A stretch of DNA of 64,000 bases from Croceifilum oryzae (GCF_030814315.1 NZ_JAUSUV010000006.1:186001-250000); one strand, 5' to 3'; shown: positions 38,336-47,490, numbered from the stretch's first letter. The notes: generated from the sequence alone by a model not told the origin. Program-made: numbers and translations.

Positions 38336-39280
38336 TTACCAATGACGCAATTGCGAGAGGAACTCCCTCCAATGCTCTATATCATCAATAATTCTTTCCA
38401 AGTAGGGACCTGTATAATCGAGACGATAACCTGGCTTCTTTTCTAACACTCCTATCGACTCGCGAAAAAATTCATTGGGAAATCCATACATCACTTTGAT
38501 AAAATATTTCTCCCAATCTGATAAAGGTTGATGTTGTTCATAACATTCCATCATTTCAATCCACAGCGACTTATCCCAACGGTTTTCGGTTAAGACTCGG
38601 GTACTAATCTGCCAAAGATCTCCCCACTGGGCATCGTAACTAGCTGTATCGAAATCGATCAACCACGCCCGATCCTCTTCGATCATCCAATTATGGCTGG
38701 CTAAATCACGATGGCATAAATGATGTTGGAGATACGATTGTTCATTCATCTCGTAGAAGGTAGGAGTATATAACTGATTCCACGTATTTACACCCATCCG
38801 GTACATCTCGAAGCCTGCAATTCGAATCCATTTATCCGCTTTACCAGTGGATCGGTCGTATTGATGTAGATACTTTTCAAACTTCTTTAGACGTTGTCCA
38901 AGTCTCTCCCATAAAAGGAACGCCGTCCGACGAGTAGACGGCGTAGTACATCCACGTCCCGCTTGATGAAACCGAGCTAGCTGCCCTAATACAAGCTTAC
39001 TTTCTCTGCGAGATCGATATCTACTTGTTTCTCCGCGAATGTATGATGTTAATGTCAACCCATCTCCAGCATGTAAAAACGTAGGCATATCGTGAAATCC
39101 ACGATGCCTGAGCTCTCGATCAACTTGACTCCACCACTCTTGATGATAAGCAGAACGACATTGCTTTGCTACCCATGTTTGTTCATTTGTATAAATGAGC
39201 CATATTTTTTGTCCTTGCTCCATATCGATTACTCGTGTCTGAAGAGCTCGTTCCAATTTTCGCAAGCTTGGCTGGGACAT
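38336..39280 (-). CDS. CotS/YsxE-family spore coat protein with phosphotransferase fold
   Basis: A 314-residue protein of the aminoglycoside-phosphotransferase-like fold used by CotS-family spore proteins. The catalytic-loop motif LCHRDLASHNW and the metal motif AWLIDFDTASYDAQWGDL are intact. The family signature in the C-terminal part is MYGFPNEFF. Start ATG 39280 is behind AAGGAAGGGA. It lies 23 bp downstream of the LysM-protein gene, an arrangement like B. subtilis spoVID-ysxE, so a role in coat assembly is likely. Kinase substrate is unknown. Confidence 0.83.
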   Translation of the reverse strand: MSQPSLRKLERALQTRVIDMEQGQKIWLIYTNEQTWVAKQCRSAYHQEWWSQVDRELRHRGFHDMPTFLHAGDGLTLTSYIRGETSRYRSRRESKLVLGQLARFHQAGRGCTTPSTRRTAFLLWERLGQRLKKFEKYLHQYDRSTGKADKWIRIAGFEMYRMGVNTWNQLYTPTFYEMNEQSYLQHHLCHRDLASHNWMIEEDRAWLIDFDTASYDAQWGDLWQISTRVLTENRWDKSLWIEMMECYEQHQPLSDWEKYFIKVMYGFPNEFFRESIGVLEKKPGYRLDYTGPYLERIIDDIEHWREFLSQLRHW

Positions 39281-39303
39281 ATTGATCCCTTCCTTTATCT
39301 TAG

Positions 39304-39975
39304 TTAAAACTCTGCAGAAGAGCTCTCAAAGGTCTCCCCACCATAATCAGGTGCTTGATTCATCATCATTTCGGGTTGCCAGAACGCTGGTTGATGATTT
39401 CCGTATGGAGTCCAAAACGGATAGGGTGGTGACGACATCGCTGTTTGCGGTGGATAAGCAGGTGGTCCACAATCAGAGCAAGGAGGATAATTTGGATACG
39501 GTGTAGATACATGCGAAAGATGCGGATAAGAATAAAATCCAGGCTCAGTTGGATAAAATGGTGCAAACTGAGTAGGGTAAGAAGGTGGATAGGAATAGAC
39601 AGATGAAGAAGCATCCCATTCATCCATTGGCATTTCACTTGATTCATCATAGTCGTCGTCATCATAATCATCATAACGAGCAGGTTCATTTTGATATTGG
39701 TGGTAGAATTGAGCATCCTCAACCCGAATCGGCTTAGCAATGGTTAATTGTAGATCTTGTGGATATGATTCGTGATCTGTTCTTTCTTTTAGATAATCTC
39801 TCTTTATTGGGGAAACGGGTACTCGCCCAGACGGGATTCGCACCTTACTCCCTACTTCTAATTGTTCTGGCTCCATAATATTGGGATTTGCTTCTAGTAC
39901 TCGCTCTAACGGAACATTATACTTTTGTACCAAGTCCCATAACTGTTCCCCAGGACGTACGATATGAATTTTCAA
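39304..39975 (-). CDS. LysM-domain spore morphogenetic protein (SafA/SpoVID-like)
   Basis: A 223-residue protein. The N-terminal LysM domain (residues 1-48: IHIVRPGEQLWDLVQKYNVP, then GSKVRIPSG) binds peptidoglycan. An acidic linker (DDYDDDDYDESSEM) and a Pro/Tyr-rich C-terminus (YPPSYPTQFAPFYPTEP, NYPPCSDCGPPAYPPQ) follow. This layout matches SafA-type cortex-coat interface proteins. It starts at TTG 39975, with AGGAGGT seven bases upstream. The pairing with a YsxE/CotS-type gene supports the assignment; which of SafA or SpoVID it replaces is unclear. Confidence 0.75.
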   Translation of the reverse strand: MKIHIVRPGEQLWDLVQKYNVPLERVLEANPNIMEPEQLEVGSKVRIPSGRVPVSPIKRDYLKERTDHESYPQDLQLTIAKPIRVEDAQFYHQYQNEPARYDDYDDDDYDESSEMPMDEWDASSSVYSYPPSYPTQFAPFYPTEPGFYSYPHLSHVSTPYPNYPPCSDCGPPAYPPQTAMSSPPYPFWTPYGNHQPAFWQPEMMMNQAPDYGGETFESSSAEF

Positions 39976-40142
39976 ACCCGGTACCTCCTCAAATGCAAAT
40001 GGATTATTCTATCCTATGCGCCTATGGGCTATTAGTTGCCTTCACAGCATAGACAAACGATCATTCAAGAAAATATATTCATTTTTCAAGGATAATATGT
40101 AAAACTAAAGTTAGTAACGAATCTATATTTAGGAGGATCCGT

Positions 40143-40952
40143 ATGCACTCAAATCATCGCATGAGGTGGATTAGTATCTTTGTGGTAGCCATCGCCTCAT
40201 TTTCCATCCTATTAATCGGTTCCATCATGTCTCTTATTGAACTTTTCAGACCTCAGGCATCTAACCTCCAAACGCCTGCTTCCCAAAAAACAGCCTCACC
40301 AACCAGTCCCACTATCGGACGAATCGTCAGCCTAGGAGATTCTCTCACCCGAGGCATCGGAGATGATAGCGGAAAAGGGTATATCCAACTTTTCCGAGAA
40401 CAACTACAAAAATCAAGCAAATCAGAAGTAAGCCTTATCAATTTAAGCGTTAGTGGTGCCACTTCAACTGATCTTCGTAAACAGATCTCACAACCCGAAA
40501 CGTCTAACTTGCTAAAAAGTGCTGAGATCATCCCCCTAACCATTGGCGGAAACGATCTATTTCGAGGAAGTGGTCGTCTTGAAAACACGGATCCAGCAAC
40601 AGTAGAAAAAGCACGCCTTACATATCAAGAAAACGTAGACTTCATCCTAAAGGAAATTCGCAAACAGAATTCCAAAGCCACAATCTTCATGTTTGGTTTG
40701 TACAATCCGTTTGGCGACTTATCCGAAGCCAAACAAACCAATGAATTCGTGGCAAAGTGGAACGAAACGGCACAACAAGTGATCGCGAAATATGATCGCG
40801 TTGTTTTTATTCCTACATATGACCTATTTCAATTAGATCCAAAACGGTATCTTTTTACAGACCACTTTCATCCAAATCAAAATGGATATCAGCGCATGGC
40901 AAATCGCCTCACTCAGCTGGTGATCGACCAAGAAGGGATGGAGACCAAATGA
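40143..40952 (+). CDS. SGNH/GDSL-family esterase, membrane-anchored
   Basis: A 269-residue hydrolase. An N-terminal helix (about 10-32) anchors or exports it. SGNH blocks are present: I, IVSLGDSLTRGIGDD (nucleophile Ser); II, SVSGATSTDL; III, LTIGGNDLFRG; and V, TDHFHPNQNGYQ (Asp-His). Substrate is likely a lipid or acylated wall glycan. Start ATG 40143 follows AGGAGGATCC. It overlaps the next ABC gene by four bases (ATGA), so the three genes 40143-42855 form one operon. Confidence 0.88.
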   Translation: MHSNHRMRWISIFVVAIASFSILLIGSIMSLIELFRPQASNLQTPASQKTASPTSPTIGRIVSLGDSLTRGIGDDSGKGYIQLFREQLQKSSKSEVSLINLSVSGATSTDLRKQISQPETSNLLKSAEIIPLTIGGNDLFRGSGRLENTDPATVEKARLTYQENVDFILKEIRKQNSKATIFMFGLYNPFGDLSEAKQTNEFVAKWNETAQQVIAKYDRVVFIPTYDLFQLDPKRYLFTDHFHPNQNGYQRMANRLTQLVIDQEGMETK

Positions 40953-41875
40953 ACCAAACGGCCCCCGTACTCGAGGTAAAGAAGCTAAGCAAACAAATCG
41001 GGAAACGAAAAATCGTAGAGGACATTACGTTTGAGGTACAAAAAGGAGAAATTTTTGGATTTCTAGGACCAAATGGCGCGGGGAAAACCACCACCATCCG
41101 CATGCTAGTCGGACTCATCCGTCCAACAGAGGGAATGATTCAAATCGGGGGATATCCCTTACAAGACCAGTTTATCGAAGCCATATCCCAAGTAGGCTGT
41201 ATTGTAGAAAATCCAGAACTTTATCCCTACCTTACAGGTCGTGAAAACCTAGAGCATTTTGCCCGCATGATGACAGGTGTTACAGACGAATGGATCCATG
41301 AGATTATTCGCCTCGTAGAGCTGGAAGAACGAATCGATGAACTGGTAAAAACCTATTCGCTTGGAATGCGACAACGTCTTGGAATCGCACAAGCATTACT
41401 TGGCTCTCCTAAGATACTCATCCTTGATGAACCCACTAACGGGCTTGATCCTGCGGGCATTCGCGAACTGCGAGCTTTTATTCGCAAACTTGTCCACGAA
41501 CAAGGAATTAGTGTCTTTATCTCCAGCCATATCCTACATGAGATCCAGCTAATGTGTGATCGCGTTGCCATTATTAACAAAGGAAAAATTGTCTACACCG
41601 GACCCGTACGTGAGCTTGTTCACGAAGAAGAAACCCGCATCGAGTGGAGATTAGACCCTCTGCAATCGGGTGTACAAGTCCTAAAAGAATTATCTTTTGT
41701 CCGTCCTGTCGAGCAAACAGAAGAACATCTTTATGTATATATGCCACTCGATCGCATTGCCGAAGTGAATGAGCAACTTACAGCTAAGCAGATAAAAGTA
41801 ACTGGAATTCGTCCTGTACAAGCTACACTGGAAGATTTATTTTTACAACTGACAGGAGGCGAAACCAAATCATGA
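40949..41875 (+). CDS. ABC transporter ATP-binding protein (ABC-2/BcrA type)
   Basis: A 308-residue ATPase. Walker A GPNGAGKTTT, signature YSLGMRQRLGIAQALL, Walker B ILILDEPTNGLDPAG and switch His SSHILHE are intact. The C-terminal ~80 residues (ATLEDLFLQLTGGE) are the DUF4162-like tail typical of exporters such as BcrA/NatA. It overlaps its upstream esterase and downstream permease by four bases each. Exported substrate is unknown; peptide antibiotic resistance or lipid export are possible. Confidence 0.92.
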   Translation: MNQTAPVLEVKKLSKQIGKRKIVEDITFEVQKGEIFGFLGPNGAGKTTTIRMLVGLIRPTEGMIQIGGYPLQDQFIEAISQVGCIVENPELYPYLTGRENLEHFARMMTGVTDEWIHEIIRLVELEERIDELVKTYSLGMRQRLGIAQALLGSPKILILDEPTNGLDPAGIRELRAFIRKLVHEQGISVFISSHILHEIQLMCDRVAIINKGKIVYTGPVRELVHEEETRIEWRLDPLQSGVQVLKELSFVRPVEQTEEHLYVYMPLDRIAEVNEQLTAKQIKVTGIRPVQATLEDLFLQLTGGETKS

Positions 41876-42855
41876 TCGGACTTGTCTATAATGAAATGTT
41901 AAAAATGGTTCGGAAAAAGCGACTTTGGGTCATCCTAGGGATCTTAGTCATCCTGATCCCGATTTTTACATATGCTCAGGCACAGACACTCGAAAGAGCA
42001 GCGAAACAAATTGGCACAAGTGATTGGAAGGTTGTACTAAAACAGCAGATTATCGATCAACAAAACCGCTTAACATCCAGCCGATTACCTGAAGAATGGA
42101 AAGCGTTTATCAAACTAAATATCCAACAACAAGAATATTATTTAAAAAACAATATTGATCCAACCGCACCCGGTGCTCCTACGTTTATGCGAAAATTTGT
42201 AGAGGAATCCGTTTCTCTCTTTCTTCCACTTTTGGTTGTCATCATTGCAGCCGATTTGGTTTCCTCTGAACTCTCGAGCGGCACAATCAAATTACTCCTT
42301 ACTAGGCCCGTTCGGCGTTGGAAAGTACTCCTTAGCAAATACATCTCCCTACTCTTTGCCACATCTTTTATCGTACTTAGTACAGCCATATTGAGTTATC
42401 TACTCTCCGGCGTGGTCTTTGGATATGGGGGTTGGGATCTCCCTGTATTATCTGGATTCCAAGAGAAAAATGGAGCTTTGTTGACCGAGTTTGTCCATCT
42501 CATGCCTCAGTGGAAATATCTCCTTATGGCATACGGTCTCTCTTGGCTCGCCTGTATTACCGTTGCAACCGTTTCCTTTATGGTATCCGTCTTAGTACGA
42601 AGCACTGCATCTGGCATGGGCATCATGCTTGCGGCTATCATCTCAGGGAATTTGCTTATGCAACTCTCTCCAACATGGGGTGCGATCAAATACTTCGCCT
42701 TCACCCAATTGCGTTTAACCGACTATCTCTCTGGCCGCCCTATTCTCATAGAGGGCATGACACTGCCGCTCTCCATAGGAGTCCTAGGAGCTTGGTCCGT
42801 TGTGGCACTGATTACCGCGTTTGTTTCGTTTTCGAGACGTGATGTATTGGCGTGA
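41872..42855 (+). CDS. ABC-2 type transporter permease
   Basis: A 327-residue membrane protein. Helix 1 (about 18-38) is followed by a ~75-residue extracellular loop, then five helices. The segment LVSSELSSGTIKLLLTRPVRRWKVLLSKY is the ABC-2 coupling region (shown in two parts: ELSSGTIKLLLTRPV, RRWKVLLSKY). It pairs with the ATPase before it to form an exporter. The C-terminal motif AFVSFSRRDVLA is typical. A strong terminator follows. Confidence 0.88.
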   Translation: MIGLVYNEMLKMVRKKRLWVILGILVILIPIFTYAQAQTLERAAKQIGTSDWKVVLKQQIIDQQNRLTSSRLPEEWKAFIKLNIQQQEYYLKNNIDPTAPGAPTFMRKFVEESVSLFLPLLVVIIAADLVSSELSSGTIKLLLTRPVRRWKVLLSKYISLLFATSFIVLSTAILSYLLSGVVFGYGGWDLPVLSGFQEKNGALLTEFVHLMPQWKYLLMAYGLSWLACITVATVSFMVSVLVRSTASGMGIMLAAIISGNLLMQLSPTWGAIKYFAFTQLRLTDYLSGRPILIEGMTLPLSIGVLGAWSVVALITAFVSFSRRDVLA

Positions 42856-42881
42856 TGAGCTAATATGTATGAGTTTTACAA

Positions 42882-42928
42882 AAAACAGCCCTACGCAGTC
42901 TAGACTCTAGACTATGTAGGGCTGTTTT
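42882..42928 (+). terminator. Terminator of the esterase/ABC operon
   Basis: AAAACAGCCCTAC pairs with GTAGGGCTGTTTT, with an inner AGTCTAGA/CTAGACT stem. It follows the permease stop by 26 bases and could also serve the fragment at 42937 on the minus strand. Confidence 0.85.
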
Positions 42929-42936
42929 AGAGCCTA

Positions 42937-43192
42937 CTATTTACTTTCTTCTTTAAATTTAGCACCAGCATTTTCTACGAATTTCTTCCAAGATTCATTA
43001 AATTGATCTGCACTTTTCCCTTGTTGCTCAATGGCATTTTGGAATTTTGAATCAGCACTAGCTAACTCCTTTGCATTTGCATCATTTGAATCCTTTAGAA
43101 ACTTAATAAATACTCCGACAAACTGCTCTTGCACCGCACTAAGTTCGATTTCTGCTTTTATCTCTTTCTCAAAATCAACAAACCCTAAATTC
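42937..43192 (-). pseudogene. Small helical reading frame without SD, possible gene remnant
   Basis: An open minus-strand frame reads GFVDFEKEIKAEIELSAVQE, then FVGVFIKFLKDSNDANAKEL, and ends in an amphipathic KFVENAGAKFKEESK. It is closed upstream by TAG (about 43193-43195). The only standard start is GTG 43134, giving 65 residues with no SD in front, and the coding-like sequence continues upstream of that codon. This looks like the 3' part of a helical/coiled-coil protein gene that lost its beginning. I do not recognise the family. Apart from this, the 42856-43307 gap holds only the terminator. Confidence 0.35.
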
Positions 43193-43307
43193 GACCTCTA
43201 ATCCCTAGGAGTATAATAGATTCCCTCTCTACATGTAGATGTTTTTTCTTTCTTTTAGTAAAATTAAATTGAACGAAAATTTTTATAAACAGAATGGAGA
43301 AACGTAT

Positions 43308-44459
43308 ATGAAATATGTATTCCTTATGATGCCTGCATTTGGACATATGAACCCTACGATAACCGTAACAGAGGAATTGATCAGGCGCGGAGAAGAGGTA
43401 GTTTATTATACAACCGGCGATTTTGCAGATATAGTCAAAAAAGTAGGGGCAGAAGTTCGGGTGATTGATCCGATTTTCAATCCGATCAACTTCTTCGAAA
43501 AAATGGATCCACGTGGAGATCAGTCTTTTACGAAACCTCCTGTTCACTTACTGACCCAGTATATGAACGAAGCCCGCCTGAAAGCCCACGAATTAATTGA
43601 TCAAGTGAAAAGCGAAAAAGCCGATGTAGCCATATATGACCCGATGTGTGTTTGGGGAAAAGAAATCATTCAAACTCTCGGCATTCCTGCTGCTACCTTT
43701 TATAGCAGTTTCGCATTCCACAAAGAAGCACCCACCCTACAAAGATGGGTTGATCAATATTTCCTGCCAGAAGAGAAGCAAATATTGCATTTGTTTACCG
43801 TTGCCGAAAAACTAAACATCGTATCGAATCCAAAAGAATTTCAATATGATGCAGAATTTTTTGATCATCGTTATGCATTTGTTGGACCTCTCATCTCCGA
43901 TCGACAAGTTACAACCGACCTTCTCTTAGACAACCTCAGCAAACAACCTGTACTCTACATCTCACTCGGAACGATCTTAAGCAATGCTGATTTTTACAAA
44001 AACTGCTTTGAAGCCTTCGGGGATACACACTGGCAGGTGATCTTAAACGTCGGACCCAGAACCAGTATGAAAGAACTCGGCTCCATTCCTGAAAACTTCA
44101 TCATCCGACCTTTTGTGCCACAGTTAGAAGTGCTTAAACACACTGATGTCTTCATATCCCACGGAGGAATGAATTCCATCATGGAGGCACTATGGTTTGG
44201 TGTTCCTACGGTAGCGATTCCGCAATCAACTGATCAGCCACTTGTTGCGGAACGTCTTACCCAATTGGGCTTAGGAGAGTCCATCCAACCTGATCAGGTT
44301 ACGGTTGAACAATTAAGAGAGGCTGTAAACAAAGTGAGTCAATCGGAGGTGGTTCGAGCAAACCTTCAAGCGATTCGTCAATCTATGCATGAAGCAAATC
44401 CAGTTCAACAGACGGCAGATTTGTTACAGTCACTTGCTCAACAACAAACAGTGATGTAG
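43308..44459 (+). CDS. MGT-family UDP-glycosyltransferase (YjiC-like)
   Basis: A 383-residue GT-B fold, GT1-family enzyme. The N-terminal FLMMPAFGHMNPTI is the acceptor-side glycine/His motif (catalytic His near residue 14). The donor-binding PSPG-like motif is FISHGGMNSIMEALWFGVP through PQSTDQPLVAERL. Such enzymes glycosylate macrolides, flavonoids or other small hydrophobic acceptors. ATG 43308 has GGAG about nine bases upstream; the frame opens at 43239 without an SD. No biosynthetic cluster adjoins, so detoxification is plausible. Confidence 0.87.
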   Translation: MKYVFLMMPAFGHMNPTITVTEELIRRGEEVVYYTTGDFADIVKKVGAEVRVIDPIFNPINFFEKMDPRGDQSFTKPPVHLLTQYMNEARLKAHELIDQVKSEKADVAIYDPMCVWGKEIIQTLGIPAATFYSSFAFHKEAPTLQRWVDQYFLPEEKQILHLFTVAEKLNIVSNPKEFQYDAEFFDHRYAFVGPLISDRQVTTDLLLDNLSKQPVLYISLGTILSNADFYKNCFEAFGDTHWQVILNVGPRTSMKELGSIPENFIIRPFVPQLEVLKHTDVFISHGGMNSIMEALWFGVPTVAIPQSTDQPLVAERLTQLGLGESIQPDQVTVEQLREAVNKVSQSEVVRANLQAIRQSMHEANPVQQTADLLQSLAQQQTVM

Positions 44460-44585
44460 CTTGAGGTGGCGAGCCACTATGTAATATTTTGAAGTAGTAT
44501 TTTTGGGACAGGTCTGTGAGTAGTCTGGCTATCCGTACAAATTAGCGATTTCTTAATTAATCCTCTAGATAATCTGTCACAGGGT

Positions 44586-44768
44586 ATGTATCTTCCACAG
44601 CTCAAATAGTGAACCAGCAAGGAAGTGAAAAGCAAGTCCGCTTCGTCCTTCGTAGCAAAGGCAAGTGGCAAAACTCGCAAAGAACGCGGGGACATTGCAC
44701 AAAAAACTCCATTGCTTCGAAGCACTACGCTAATTAGGCTCACTAACATCACTGTGTCTAGGTACAAT
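44586..44768 (-). repeat. Copy B of a ~184-bp inverted-repeat element (opposite orientation to copy A)
   Basis: Read on the minus strand this matches 48172-48355 along its whole length, with substitutions and short indels (shared GTAGT-CTTCGAAG, GAGTTTTGCCACTTGCC and GACTTGCTTTTC). Its ends are degenerate versions of the terminal inverted repeat (ATTGTACCTAGACACAG and ATGTATCTTCCACAG). Reading frames are not conserved between copies, so it is non-coding: a MITE-like element or structured RNA. It fills most of the 44460-44836 gap, where I see no gene. Confidence 0.75.
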
Positions 44769-44836
44769 GCCCCTATCCCACCACTGATAACTCTAGTTAA
44801 TCAACAAGATTCCTTTTCAGGGATCTTGTTAGTGTT

Positions 44837-45655
44837 TTATTGGAGTAGGTACGAGATAATATCTTGGTTGGTATATTGTAACGATTTCGGAATGTCATGT
44901 CGATTGGATTCGATCTGAAAATAAGCAGTATCCTCTTTATCTAGAAATAATCCATACTGCAATATACCCTTCTCGATATCTAGCTTCTGTAAGATCTGTT
45001 CATAAAACTGGCTTTGCGTCATTCGATCTACGGAAGCTAAGTGGAATACTCCTCTTAAATCGTTTTCGATCATAAATCGCACTTGTTTAGCCAACAAATC
45101 ATCCAGATGATGATTGCAAACAAGATTGCTAAATACCTCAATGGATTTATGCTCTTTCAAACTTTCTTTGATTAAATCCAGTCTTGGTGAATTCTTTCCC
45201 CATATCATTGGAATTCGAATGATAATAGCCTTCTCGCCCAGCATTTCTTGAAGCATATTCTCACACTTTATTTTGAATTTCCCATAATCTGATTCTGCGA
45301 TAGGGGTATCCGTTTCGGTATAAGGCCTTGAATAATCCCCGTCAAACACATTTGTAGTCGAAAAGTAGTACAGCTTCGTGTTTTGATTTTTTATACTCCT
45401 AGCCAATTCCTCGTGAAACGTAAACTGTTGATCATAATCGCCTCGCAAACAAGAAATCACCACGTCAGGCTTAATTGTATCCATGATTTCTTTCATCTTA
45501 TCCACGTGCTGAACTCCCAATAAAAACTGTTTATCGTGCGGAAGACTAGTAACATTAGAAATATAGGTACCGTATACATCAAACTCACCCATTAGCTCAT
45601 CAACGATAGCCCGTCCTACAAGACCGCTTGCACCTAAAACAAGTACTTTGTTCAT
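44837..45655 (-). CDS. RmlD-like NAD(P)-dependent sugar-nucleotide reductase (SDR)
   Basis: A 272-residue extended short-chain dehydrogenase of the dTDP-4-dehydrorhamnose reductase type. The Rossmann motif VLGASGLVGRAI is at about 6-17, FSTTNVFDGDYSRPYTETD contains the catalytic Thr/Ser region, and YGKFKIKCE supplies YxxxK. No rml neighbours are present, so the true substrate is uncertain. Its ATG overlaps the stop of the DUF6881-like gene by four bases (ATGA), making a two-gene operon. Confidence 0.8.
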   Translation of the reverse strand: MNKVLVLGASGLVGRAIVDELMGEFDVYGTYISNVTSLPHDKQFLLGVQHVDKMKEIMDTIKPDVVISCLRGDYDQQFTFHEELARSIKNQNTKLYYFSTTNVFDGDYSRPYTETDTPIAESDYGKFKIKCENMLQEMLGEKAIIIRIPMIWGKNSPRLDLIKESLKEHKSIEVFSNLVCNHHLDDLLAKQVRFMIENDLRGVFHLASVDRMTQSQFYEQILQKLDIEKGILQYGLFLDKEDTAYFQIESNRHDIPKSLQYTNQDIISYLLQ

Positions 45656-45984
45656 CTGTCATTCCTCCTTATATCGTAATGTCGATCCCACAGTAACTCA
45701 AAAACTTCTTTGCCGATCTCGGTTCCGATAAACACATCATGATCATCTGACTGATCGAAAATATATTGTAAGTCACGAGGGTATGGTTCGGGAGACAAAA
45801 AATCTAGATACTCCACTTCCTCTGATGCATACCCCACTACTTCATTTTTATAAAATACTAGTTTTCTTGTTTCATACCTTTGAGAATCCAGCTCACAGAA
45901 AAATTTATATGGCTCACCTGGATGAGAGTGGATCCAATCCACAGATACATAGGTAAACGTAGCATTTTCTTTGGTCAAAATCAT
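45652..45984 (-). CDS. DUF6881-type small protein
   Basis: A protein of about 110 residues. Its pattern, VDWIHSHPGEPYKFFCELDS, then RYETRKLVFYKNEVVGYASE and an acidic C-terminus (FELLWDRHYD), matches DUF6881, a family common in polymorphic-toxin immunity contexts. I place the start at ATG 45984, but GGGGAGG is only three bases away; TTG 45978 would be better spaced. The coding sequence overlaps the SDR start by four bases. No toxin gene is seen beside it, so function is unknown. Confidence 0.65.
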   Translation of the reverse strand: MILTKENATFTYVSVDWIHSHPGEPYKFFCELDSQRYETRKLVFYKNEVVGYASEEVEYLDFLSPEPYPRDLQYIFDQSDDHDVFIGTEIGKEVFELLWDRHYDIRRNDR

Positions 45985-46118
45985 TTGCCTCCCCCTCATA
46001 TAAACTATATAACTACCCTATCCACTTCTAATCGAATCATTTCTATCCAAAACCGTTATATTGAGTTAATATTCAAAATAAAATTATTAATTTTAATATA
46101 AAAAATTTATTACAAATG

Positions 46119-46146
46119 TTTACAAAAAATGTATTTGTGTTACAAT
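46119..46146 (+). promoter_or_regulatory. Probable sigma-A promoter of the secreted-protein gene
   Basis: -35 TTTACA (46119-46124), 16-bp spacer, -10 TACAAT (46141-46146), in a strongly AT-rich stretch 44 bases before the start codon at 46190. Confidence 0.55.
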
Positions 46147-46189
46147 ATGATTGTTTGAAATTTAGGCACAGAATAAGGGGTTGTTAGGA

Positions 46190-46642
46190 ATGAAAGGTAA
46201 ACGTTTCGTAGCTGGGATTATTGCTTGTAGTACTATGGTGATGGGTGCAGGATTTGCTACTCCATCTACCACTTTAGCCGCTGGAGTCGAGAAAAACGTT
46301 CAAGTCGGATGGGAAGATGCTTCTTTTCAAGTAGAAAACAAATCTTTTTTACCTCAAGAAGTTTCGAACCAAGTGGACGTGACAAACAAAGCTATCACCA
46401 TGGTAAAGCACGGCAAAAAAACATATGTATACTTATCACTTGGTACCCAAGGCGCGCTATATCAATTTACTGTGAACGCAGCAGTCATCAAAAAGGGCAA
46501 ACTTTTCGTCACTGCTCAGGCAAAGATGGCCGCTTATAAATTTATACCAAGCCCAGAGTTTGAAGTGATTTCATTTGATAACACAAAGTATAAGATTAGC
46601 GAAGTAGACGGTCATATTAGTGTGATCAACAAAATGAACTAA
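46190..46642 (+). CDS. Secreted protein of unknown function
   Basis: A 150-residue protein with a clear Sec signal peptide: basic KGKR, hydrophobic FVAGIIACSTMVMGAGFA and probable cleavage after TLAA near residue 31. The mature part is beta-rich, Lys/Val/Tyr rich and without cysteines (KKTYVYLSLGTQGALYQFTV). ATG 46190 has AAGGGG nine bases upstream. It is a monocistronic unit with a promoter and terminator. I do not recognise a domain. Confidence 0.7.
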   Translation: MKGKRFVAGIIACSTMVMGAGFATPSTTLAAGVEKNVQVGWEDASFQVENKSFLPQEVSNQVDVTNKAITMVKHGKKTYVYLSLGTQGALYQFTVNAAVIKKGKLFVTAQAKMAAYKFIPSPEFEVISFDNTKYKISEVDGHISVINKMN

Positions 46643-46660
46643 TTCTTCGTTTTTAACGTG

Positions 46661-46697
46661 AAAAGGAGCGGCAGAATACTCTGCCGACTCCTTTTTG
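46661..46697 (+). terminator. Terminator of the secreted-protein gene
   Basis: AAAAGGAG-CGGCAGA pairs with TCTGCCG-CTCCTTTTT across a four-base loop, with a bulged A. The rest of the 46643-46848 gap shows nothing further. Confidence 0.8.
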
Positions 46698-46848
46698 TTT
46701 AGAGAAGCATCGTAACACCTACCTACAGACTCTGCTCATAGGAAGTTATTTTCTTCCATAGTAATTTCGACTCTGAGGAATCCAAATCATGCTTTTCCAA
46801 TTGACATCCATCCATCTCTATCACCAAATGTAGCTTTTAAAACGTATC

Positions 46849-47301
46849 CTACTCCACTCCAATCACAGTCACCCGTTGCACACCTTTCATCCCACGAAGC
46901 CGACCTACTAAATCCTCTAAATCCGATATCAAATGAGTCAAATCGACTGACATCGAAACGGATGCTTCTCCTTGAAGTGGGATGGTCTGATGGATGGTGA
47001 GAATGTTTACTCCCATGCTCGCTAGGAAGCTTAAAACCTGAGATAGAACCCCCGCTTGATCTTTTAGTAGAAAGACGAGAGTCACCATCTTGCTCTGATT
47101 CAAACTTTGAAATGGAAAGATGGAGTCTCGATATTTATAGTAGGAACTACGGCTCAGCCCGACTTTGGCCACTGCTTGTTGAACTGTATCGGCTTCACCT
47201 GTTTCTACCAGTCGTTTTGCCTCCAATGTCTTTTGGATCACTTCGGGTAATTGATTATAGCGGACCAATACCAATCGTTCTTCATCATCTCTCATGTTCA
47301 C
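46849..47301 (-). CDS. pheB: ACT-domain protein PheB (UPF0735)
   Basis: A 150-residue protein. The N-terminal part (LPEVIQKTLEAKRLVETGEA, then VGLSRSSYYKYRDSIFPF) is a helix-turn-helix-like region, and residues about 72-148 are an ACT amino-acid-sensing domain (VTLVFLLKDQAGVLSQVLSF). In B. subtilis pheB lies directly after obg and before pheA. Here it is separated from obg by ~5 kb of inserted genes, and pheA is absent. Start GTG 47301 has AAGAGGT upstream. Confidence 0.88.
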   Translation of the reverse strand: MNMRDDEERLVLVRYNQLPEVIQKTLEAKRLVETGEADTVQQAVAKVGLSRSSYYKYRDSIFPFQSLNQSKMVTLVFLLKDQAGVLSQVLSFLASMGVNILTIHQTIPLQGEASVSMSVDLTHLISDLEDLVGRLRGMKGVQRVTVIGVE

Positions 47302-47490
47302 AAGATAACCTCTTTTATTACGATTTTATATGCAATGTAGTCCAGAAAAAACGCCAACATCCGTTTTTCCAGATAGTTTGTTTTATTCAAATTCAATTTA
47401 TCTCGCATATTGTATCGTTTCTCTTAGCTATAGGCAATCTTTTTGATAATATAAGAGAATACGATTCTCACATCAAAGGAGCAATGAATT

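Noticed and set aside
44477-44767. 96-residue minus-strand reading frame over element copy B
   Set aside because: It lies within the inverted-repeat element, and its frame is not kept in the second copy, where indels shift it.
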